Of a DNA stretch of 5,302 bases, positions 1 to 4,110 are shown in pieces. The notes beneath the pieces are model-generated. The model did not search any database. It worked only from the letters and a program-made list of their open reading frames with translations, and was not told the DNA's origin. Numbering within the stretch: the stretch's first letter is position 1; every line of letters starts with the position of its first letter. Location: assembly GCA_021778785.1 (NCBI GenBank), contig JAJYBX010000172.1, forward strand, positions 1 through 5,302, read 5' to 3'. Source of the DNA: Acidobacteriota bacterium. Its GTDB lineage: Bacteria > Acidobacteriota > Holophagae > Holophagales > Holophagaceae. Both the position numbers and the translations under genes were made by a program.

Positions 1-597
1 CGCCGTGTGGCCCAGGCCCTGGGCTGGGACTACCTGGACACCGGCGCCATGTACCGCGCCGCCACCCTGGCCCTGGCCCGGCAGGGCGTGGACCTGGCGG
101 ACCGGGCGGGACTGGAGCGGGTGCTGGCGGGCTTGCGCCTGGCCCAGGAGGGCATCCGCATCTTCCTTGATGGCGAGGACGTGAGCGAAGCCATCCGAAG
201 CCAGGAGGTCACGCGGAACGTCACGCCCGTCAGCGCGGACGCCCGGGTGCGCGAAGTCCTGGTGGAACAGCAGCGGGCGATCGGCCGCCGTGGCCGCTGG
301 GTGGTGGATGGCCGCGACATCGGCACCGTGGTCTTCCCCTCCGCCTGCTGCAAGATCTTCCTCACCGCCAGTCCCGAGGCGCGGGCCCGCCGCCGCCACC
401 TGGAGCTGGCGGCCAAGGGCGACGCCCCACCCCTGGCGGAGGTGCTGGCCGACCAGCAGCGCCGCGATGCCGCCGACACCAGCCGGGCCGTCGCGCCCCT
501 GCGCCGGGCCCCGGATGCCGTGGAGCTGGATTCCAGCGGCATGTCCCTGGAGCAGGTGGTCGACTGGATCGTGGCGCGGCACCGGGCCCATCCCTGA
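1..597 (+). CDS. cmk: Cytidylate kinase, 5'-truncated by window edge
   Basis: Cytosolic enzyme that transfers phosphate from ATP to CMP/dCMP in pyrimidine nucleotide metabolism. The frame is open from base 1 and shows 198 codons. The usual N-terminal P-loop (GxxGxGKS/T) is missing, so perhaps 15-20 residues lie outside the window; the GTG at 7 is internal, not the start. Visible family landmarks, numbered from the first codon: DTGAMYR at 13-19 (nucleotide-monophosphate site), VVDGRDIGTVVF at 101-112 (the most diagnostic cmk block), KIFLTASPEARARRR in the lid-side half, then an RRDAADTSRAVAPLRRAPDA stretch matching the usual R-D-x-D-R-x-x-x-P-L-x-x-A-x-D pattern, ending in a short C-terminal helix. 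It is followed directly by the next gene, with the TGA overlapping its ATG. Identity is secure from motifs; only the 5' end is unknown. Confidence 0.96.
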   Translation, partial: RRVAQALGWDYLDTGAMYRAATLALARQGVDLADRAGLERVLAGLRLAQEGIRIFLDGEDVSEAIRSQEVTRNVTPVSADARVREVLVEQQRAIGRRGRWVVDGRDIGTVVFPSACCKIFLTASPEARARRRHLELAAKGDAPPLAEVLADQQRRDAADTSRAVAPLRRAPDAVELDSSGMSLEQVVDWIVARHRAHP

Positions 598-1142
598 TGG
601 GCTGGCTGCAGGATCTCCGCGAGGCGGGGGCCGAGCCCTGGGAGCCCGTGGGCACCGGCGCCTTCGCCGCAGCCTCCCTCGGCTTCGCCGGACTCATGCT
701 CGTGGCGGCCACGGCCCGGGAGGGCTGGATCCCCCTGCTCGACGGCGTGAACCTGGTGTTCCACGAAGCGGGACACCCGATCTTCGGCCTCTTCGGATCC
801 GAAACCCTGGGATTCCTGGGCGGCACGCTGATGCAGGTGATGGTGCCCGTGCTGGTGGGTGGCGCGTTCTGGCGGAAGCGCCAGACTGTCGGCGCCGCCG
901 TGGCCGCGCTGTGGGCGGGCGAGAACGGCCTCAACATCGCGCGCTACATGGCGGACGCCCGGAGCCAGCTCCTGCCCCTGGTGGGCGGCGGCGAGCACGA
1001 CTGGGCGACCCTCTTCGGACAGTGGGGCTGCCTTTCCCGCGACACGGCCATCGCCGGCGCCGTGCGGGCGGCCGGCTGGCTCGTGATGCTGGGGGCCTGG
1101 GCCTGGCTGGGGTGGCGGTGGCACCGGGACCGGACCGCATGA
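597..1142 (+). CDS. Small membrane protein with HEAGH zinc-metallopeptidase-like motif
   Basis: A 181-residue hydrophobic protein, translated from an ATG sharing its A with the cmk stop (TGATG). No Shine-Dalgarno is evident, so translation probably depends on coupling to cmk. Residues 56-60 read HEAGH, a classic HExxH zinc site, followed by a glycine-rich hydrophobic stretch with a GGTLMQ block (75-80). Probable membrane segments lie near 24-40, 71-92, 97-110 and 153-175. Further polar residues that could complete a metal site are N113, D120, H134 and D135 (in GGGEHDW). The arrangement resembles site-2-protease-like (M50-type) membrane peptidases, and I recall similar uncharacterised bacterial proteins of about 180 residues with a HEAGH...LMQ...HDW pattern. 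Neither substrate nor activity can be read from the sequence. The HExxH and membrane nature are seen; peptidase function is inference. Confidence 0.8.
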   Translation: MGWLQDLREAGAEPWEPVGTGAFAAASLGFAGLMLVAATAREGWIPLLDGVNLVFHEAGHPIFGLFGSETLGFLGGTLMQVMVPVLVGGAFWRKRQTVGAAVAALWAGENGLNIARYMADARSQLLPLVGGGEHDWATLFGQWGCLSRDTAIAGAVRAAGWLVMLGAWAWLGWRWHRDRTA

Positions 1143-1143
1143 G

Positions 1144-1167
1144 GAGGGCCCGGTCACCCGGGCCCTC
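1144..1167. terminator. GC-rich hairpin, likely bidirectional terminator between convergent genes
   Basis: A perfect 10-bp inverted repeat, GAGGGCCCGG (1144-1153) and CCGGGCCCTC (1158-1167), with loop TCAC. It lies in the 45-base gap between the HEAGH gene stop and the convergent cydB stop, the expected place for a shared terminator. Neither side has a clear U-tract, so intrinsic termination is likely but not certain. The same gap leaves no room for a CydX-like small subunit gene after cydB. Confidence 0.65.
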
Positions 1168-1187
1168 TCGACTGCGGTTCCGATGGA

Positions 1188-2234
1188 TCAGTAGCCCTCG
1201 CCCTCGGCGGCCGCCTTCACCTTGCCCCGGTGGAACCGGAAGAGGAACGCGAAGTACCCCAGGGCGATGGGGAAGCCGATGAGCCACCACACCAGACCGG
1301 CGCGGAGGCCGGGGCCGCCCACACTGGCGTTCAGCGCGGTCAGGCTGTAGGCCGGATCGAGCGTGGAACGCAGCATGACCGGATAGACACAGGCGGCGCT
1401 GGCGGCCAGGAGGCCCAGGATGAAGGCCCCCGAACCGATGAAGGCCAGCAGCGGACGCGCCTGCTTGGTGCCCACGAACACGAGCACGAGCCCCGCCAGG
1501 AAGATGAGGGTGGCCAGCCAGCCCAGGGGCGCCTTGGGCAGGTTCTCGAAGACGCCGGGATTGACGATGGACGTGGCGTAGCTGGAGACGATCCAGAGCA
1601 CGAGCACCAGGCCCCAGAGCTTCATCGCGAGGGCCCGGGCGCGGTCGTGGACGGGCCCCTCCGTCTTCCAGGCCAGGAAGAGAGCGCCGTGGCCCGCGAG
1701 GGTGGCGAGGGCGAAGACGCCGATCAGCACGGTGTACCAGTCCAGGATCCCGGGGTGCGTCCCCACCCGGAAATTCGTCCACAGGGCCATCTCGAAGTAG
1801 CCGGAACCGTCCACCGGCACGCCGCGCAGCACGTTGCCCAGGGCCGCGCCGAAGAGGATGGGCAGGAGGATGCTCGAGACGGCGAAGGTGCTGTCCCAGA
1901 AGTGGCGCCAGAGCCCGTCCTTGAGATGGGAGCGGAACTCGATGGAGATGCCGCGGAGCATGAGGCACCACACCACCAGCCACATGGCCAGGTAGAACCC
2001 GGAGAAACCGGAGGCCAGGACCTTCGGGAAGGCGAGGAACATGGACCCCCCGCCCGCCAGCAGCCAGACCTCGTTGCCATCCCAGAGGGGGCCGATGGCG
2101 CCGAGCACCTCCCGCCGTTCTTCGTTGGTCTTGGCCACGAAGAGGTGCAGGATGCCCGCGCCGAAGTCGAAGCCGTCGAGCACCACGTAGATGGCCACCA
2201 TCACGGAGACGAGCCAGAACCAGAGCATTTCCAT
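1188..2234 (-). CDS. cydB: Cytochrome bd quinol oxidase subunit II
   Basis: Integral membrane subunit that pairs with CydA to form the bd oxidase, which oxidises quinol and reduces oxygen to water. It has 348 residues, somewhat shorter than the roughly 380 of the E. coli protein. Family marks are the N-terminal helix with VVLDGFDFGAGIL (17-29) and the strongly conserved GPLWDGNEVWLL (48-59), then an FPKVLASGFSGFYLAMW helix. The rest alternates hydrophobic helices with short loops and ends in a charged tail (FRFHRGKVKAAAEGEGY). The start chosen is the ATG at 2232-2234; AGGAGG at 2240-2245 is well placed for it. A second in-frame ATG two codons on is less well spaced. It is cotranscribed with cydA, whose stop overlaps this ribosome binding site. 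No cydX or cydCD genes lie beside it. Confidence 0.97.
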   Translation of the reverse strand: MEMLWFWLVSVMVAIYVVLDGFDFGAGILHLFVAKTNEERREVLGAIGPLWDGNEVWLLAGGGSMFLAFPKVLASGFSGFYLAMWLVVWCLMLRGISIEFRSHLKDGLWRHFWDSTFAVSSILLPILFGAALGNVLRGVPVDGSGYFEMALWTNFRVGTHPGILDWYTVLIGVFALATLAGHGALFLAWKTEGPVHDRARALAMKLWGLVLVLWIVSSYATSIVNPGVFENLPKAPLGWLATLIFLAGLVLVFVGTKQARPLLAFIGSGAFILGLLAASAACVYPVMLRSTLDPAYSLTALNASVGGPGLRAGLVWWLIGFPIALGYFAFLFRFHRGKVKAAAEGEGY

Positions 2235-2239
2235 GGCGA

Positions 2240-2245
2240 CCTCCT
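2240..2245 (-). promoter_or_regulatory. cydB ribosome binding site overlapping the cydA stop
   Basis: Read on the minus strand the junction is TAGGAGGTCGCCATG. TAG (2246-2244) ends cydA, AGGAGG (2245-2240) is a consensus Shine-Dalgarno sequence, and ATG starts cydB. A ribosome finishing cydA therefore sits on the cydB initiation site, which favours coupled, balanced production of the two subunits. Confidence 0.85.
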
Positions 2246-3578
2246 AGGCCTTCTCGGCGTGGGACTCGGGACCGTGGGCCAGCTCGCGCCCCACGAGGAA
2301 GAGGAAGAGGATCCCCAGCACCACGAAGATGCCGGCGAAGCCCAGGGTGGTGAAGGCCGTCTGGCCCGCGTTCACCGTGGGGCTCCCCCCCTGCGTCGTG
2401 CGGAGCAGGCCGTAGAGCAGCCAGGGCTGCCGGCCGAACTCCGTCACCACCCAGCCCGCCGTCGTGGCGATGTAGGGGAAGGGGAAGGCCAGCATGAGCA
2501 CCCAGAGCATGGCCCGGCTCGAATCAAGCTTCTTGCGCCAGAGCAGCAGCACTGCGAGGGCCATCACGAGGATCATCAGCGTGCCCAGGCCGGCCATGAT
2601 GTGGAAGGCGTAGTAGAGGAACTCGATATTCTGGGGCCACTGGTCCTGGGGGAAGGCCTCCAGGCCCTTCACGTTGCTGGAGAACGATCCGTAGGCGATG
2701 AAGCTGAGCACGGCCGGGAGCCGGATGGGGTTCTCGATGCGCCGCTGGGCCACGTTGGGCTGGCCGATGAGCGTGAGGGGGGCGTGGGTCCCGCTGTCGA
2801 AGCGGCCTTCCATGGCCGCCAGGGTCACCGGCTGGTGCTTCGCGACCATCTTGCCCTGCAGGTCCCCGGTGGGGAACGCCACGAGCACGCTGAACACCAG
2901 GCCGAGGATCGTCCCCACCTTCAGGTTCAGGCGGGCCTGGGTCTCGTGGATGCCCTTCAGGCTCCAGAAGGCGCCCACCGCGGCCACCACGAAGGAGCCC
3001 GTCACCACCGTGGCCACCATGTTGTGGGCGTACTGGACCAGGGCCCAGGGGTTCAGCAGGAAGGTCCAGAAGCTCGCCAGCTGGACGGTCCCATCGGCAC
3101 CCATGGTGTAGCCCACGGGATGCTGCATGAAGGCGTTGGTGGCGATGATGAAGTAGCCGGACAGCCAGCTGCCGACCCAGAGGGCCAGGGCGGCGCCGAA
3201 GTGGCCCTTCGGGGAGAGCTTCTTCTCGCCCCACACCAGCAGTCCCAGGAAGCTGCTCTCCAGGAAGAAGGCGAACATGCCCTCCATGCCCAGGGTCTGG
3301 CCGATGATGCCGCCGGAGAAGCGGGAGAACTGGGCCCAGTTCGTGCCGAACTGGAACTCCATCGGGATGCCCGTGACCACGCCGATGGCGAAGTTGATGC
3401 CGAAGATGCGGATCCAGAAGCGCGCCGCGTCGTTGTAGCGGGCCTCGCCGGTCTTCAGTCCCAGCGCCTTCAGCACCACGATGATGAAGGCGAGGCCCAT
3501 GGTGAGCTGGGGGAACAGGTAGTGGAAGGTGGCCGTGAAGCCGAACTGGAGCCTGTGCCAGAAAAGCGGGTCCCCCAT
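2244..3578 (-). CDS. cydA: Cytochrome bd quinol oxidase subunit I, short Q-loop type
   Basis: Haem-carrying catalytic subunit of the bd oxidase in the cytoplasmic membrane, 444 residues from the chosen start. Residues aligning with known E. coli ligands are visible: H19 (FTATFHYLFP, high-spin haem), E99 and E107 (GMEGMFAFFLES, proton path), H185 and M328 (haem b558, in YAHNM and HIMAGLG), E380 and GRQPW at 382-386. The quinol-loop Glu is present as E257 (TLAAMEG), but the residue matching E. coli Lys252 is T252. The total length lacks the long C-terminal Q-loop insert, so this is the short-loop class. The ATG at 3576-3578 is preferred because it gives the family N-terminus (MGDPLFWHRLQFGF) and has a good Shine-Dalgarno. 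An upstream in-frame ATG at 3707 adds 43 unrelated residues running through operator-like sequence. It is the first gene of cydAB. Confidence 0.97.
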   Translation of the reverse strand: MGDPLFWHRLQFGFTATFHYLFPQLTMGLAFIIVVLKALGLKTGEARYNDAARFWIRIFGINFAIGVVTGIPMEFQFGTNWAQFSRFSGGIIGQTLGMEGMFAFFLESSFLGLLVWGEKKLSPKGHFGAALALWVGSWLSGYFIIATNAFMQHPVGYTMGADGTVQLASFWTFLLNPWALVQYAHNMVATVVTGSFVVAAVGAFWSLKGIHETQARLNLKVGTILGLVFSVLVAFPTGDLQGKMVAKHQPVTLAAMEGRFDSGTHAPLTLIGQPNVAQRRIENPIRLPAVLSFIAYGSFSSNVKGLEAFPQDQWPQNIEFLYYAFHIMAGLGTLMILVMALAVLLLWRKKLDSSRAMLWVLMLAFPFPYIATTAGWVVTEFGRQPWLLYGLLRTTQGGSPTVNAGQTAFTTLGFAGIFVVLGILFLFLVGRELAHGPESHAEKA

Positions 3579-3581
3579 GGG

Positions 3582-3589
3582 TCCTCCCT
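3582..3589 (-). promoter_or_regulatory. cydA ribosome binding site, decides the start
   Basis: The minus strand reads AGGGAGGA just upstream, a few bases before the ATG at 3578. It supports that start over the ATG at 3707, which would give a non-homologous N-terminal extension. Confidence 0.75.
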
Positions 3590-3601
3590 GTGGAATCGGT
3601 T

Positions 3602-3615
3602 CCGGGCGGGCCCGG
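3602..3615 (-). other. Small GC hairpin in the cydA leader
   Basis: CCGGGC (3602-3607) and GCCCGG (3610-3615) are inverted repeats able to form a 5-6 bp stem with a tiny loop. It lies about 12 bases upstream of the cydA Shine-Dalgarno. It could influence translation or mRNA stability, or be chance in GC-rich DNA; no switch-like alternative fold was recognised. Confidence 0.25.
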
Positions 3616-3623
3616 CCCACCTC

Positions 3624-3639
3624 GGTGACGAGTATCACA
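3624..3639. promoter_or_regulatory. CRP/FNR-family-type operator, cydA-proximal copy
   Basis: The plus strand reads GGTGA-CGAGTA-TCACA, matching 9 of 10 positions of the CRP half-site consensus TGTGA-N6-TCACA. It sits 45 bases before the cydA start codon. A second site with identical half-sites lies 88 bp further upstream. The half-sites are of CRP type rather than FNR type (TTGAT-N4-ATCAA), so the binding protein is probably a CRP-like member; its identity cannot be known from this window. Confidence 0.6.
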
Positions 3640-3711
3640 CGGAGGCCGACGGCCCGATCCACGGGTCTGCGAAAATCAAGGCGTGGCGCCCGCTTCCGGA
3701 CCTCCACGGGT

Positions 3712-3727
3712 GGTGACGGAGATCACA
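3712..3727. promoter_or_regulatory. CRP/FNR-family-type operator, cydA-distal copy
   Basis: The plus strand reads GGTGA-CGGAGA-TCACA. It shares 14 of 17 bases with the proximal site when the following C is included; the differences fall only in the central spacer. It lies at the edge of the AT-rich promoter island. If the promoter proposed at 3747-3774 is correct, the site would be about 13-28 bases downstream of transcription start, a position typical of repression. Confidence 0.6.
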
Positions 3728-3746
3728 CAGAAAACCATAGAACTAC

Positions 3747-3774
3747 ATTCTTAATTGCCCATACTGTTGTCCAA
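3747..3774 (-). promoter_or_regulatory. Candidate cydAB promoter in an AT-rich island
   Basis: The 60 bases 3721-3780 contain only 24 G/C, sharply below the surroundings, and lie after the upstream unit's terminator and before cydA. On the minus strand a weak -35 (TTGGAC, 3774-3769) and -10 (AAGAAT, 3752-3747) are separated by 16 bases. Transcription would start near 3740 and leave a leader of about 160 bases containing both operator-like palindromes. The island is clear; the exact hexamers are only a best guess. Confidence 0.35.
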
Positions 3775-3823
3775 GCCTGACCGCAGCCTGCAAGGCGATG
3801 GCTGAGGACTCAGGGGTAGGGGA

Positions 3824-3846
3824 GGCGGGCCCATCGTGGGCCCGCC
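3824..3846 (-). terminator. GC-rich hairpin terminator after the thioredoxin-like gene
   Basis: A perfect 10-bp inverted repeat, GGCGGGCCCA (3824-3833) and TGGGCCCGCC (3837-3846), with a 3-base loop TCG. It begins about 20 bases past the stop of the thioredoxin-like gene in its direction of transcription. The following minus-strand bases are pyrimidine-rich (TCCCCTACCCCTG) rather than a T-run. It would separate this unit from cydAB. Confidence 0.65.
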
Positions 3847-3866
3847 AGTTCCGTACGGGGCCGGAA

Positions 3867-4100
3867 TCAGGCCTTCAGCAGCTCCGCCAGGCTGCGGACC
3901 GTGGGCACGTGGCCCTGCACCTTGAGGACGCCGTCCACCGCCATGGCCGGGGTGCTCATGACGCCCCGGGCCATGATGTCGGGGATCTCCTTCACCTTCA
4001 CCATCCGGTAGTCGAGGCCCAGGGAGCGGGCGGCCTCCTCCGCGTGCTTGGCCAGCAGCTCGCACTTGGCGCAGCCGGTGCCGAGGATCTCGATGAGCAT
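3867..4100 (-). CDS. Small thioredoxin-like redox-active disulfide protein
   Basis: A 77-residue cytoplasmic protein of the thioredoxin-fold 'redox-active disulfide' type (Thioredoxin_3-like). It has a first beta strand MLIEILGTG, the active site C10-A-K-C13, a helix LLAKHAEEAARSLG, a second strand DYRMVKVKEI, and the cis-proline motif in MSTPAM (P51) before GVLKVQG. No signal peptide is present. The start is the ATG at 4098-4100, with AGGAGG at 4105-4110; the frame stays open far upstream but that part is an out-of-frame shadow of the permease. The permease stop overlaps its Shine-Dalgarno, so the two are coupled. Small proteins of this type often accompany DUF318/ArsP permeases, where they may reduce a metal(loid) substrate or the transporter's cysteines; that role is inferred. 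Confidence 0.9.
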   Translation of the reverse strand: MLIEILGTGCAKCELLAKHAEEAARSLGLDYRMVKVKEIPDIMARGVMSTPAMAVDGVLKVQGHVPTVRSLAELLKA

Positions 4101-4104
4101 GGGG

Positions 4105-4110
4105 CCTCCT
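4105..4110 (-). promoter_or_regulatory. Thioredoxin-like gene ribosome binding site overlapping the permease stop
   Basis: The minus-strand junction is TAGGAGGCCCCATG: the permease TAG (4111-4109) shares bases with the AGGAGG (4110-4105), followed by the ATG. It is the same design as the cydA-cydB junction and fixes the start of the small gene. Confidence 0.85.

Noticed and set aside
30..1157. 375-codon minus-strand frame opposite cmk and the HEAGH gene
   Set aside because: Pro/Arg/His/Ser-rich translation without motifs; both plus-strand genes have clear family signatures.
290..1282. 330-codon plus-strand frame overlapping cmk, the HEAGH gene and the terminator
   Set aside because: Arg/Pro/Gly-rich frame shadow that runs through the terminator hairpin and into the end of cydB; no start signal.
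3644..3654. GGCC-GAC-GGCC mini-hairpin between the operators
   Set aside because: Four-base arms of a self-complementary tetramer are expected often by chance in DNA this GC-rich.
3579..3707. 43-codon N-terminal extension of CydA from an ATG at 3707
   Set aside because: The extension is unlike any CydA N-terminus, crosses the operator-like palindrome at 3624-3639 and the promoter-side leader, and the internal ATG at 3578 has a good Shine-Dalgarno and gives the expected H19 position.
1230..3716. An 828-codon open frame on the plus strand antisense to the whole of cydAB
   Set aside because: Its translation is a low-complexity mix of Glu, Gly, His, Gln and Asp with no domain, as expected from the antisense of hydrophobic GC-rich codons. 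cydA and cydB are unmistakable on the other strand.
3802..3813. Short palindrome CTGAG-GA-CTCAG downstream of the thioredoxin-like gene
   Set aside because: Only 5-bp arms, next to a stronger terminator hairpin, and no second copy was found; not enough to call an operator.
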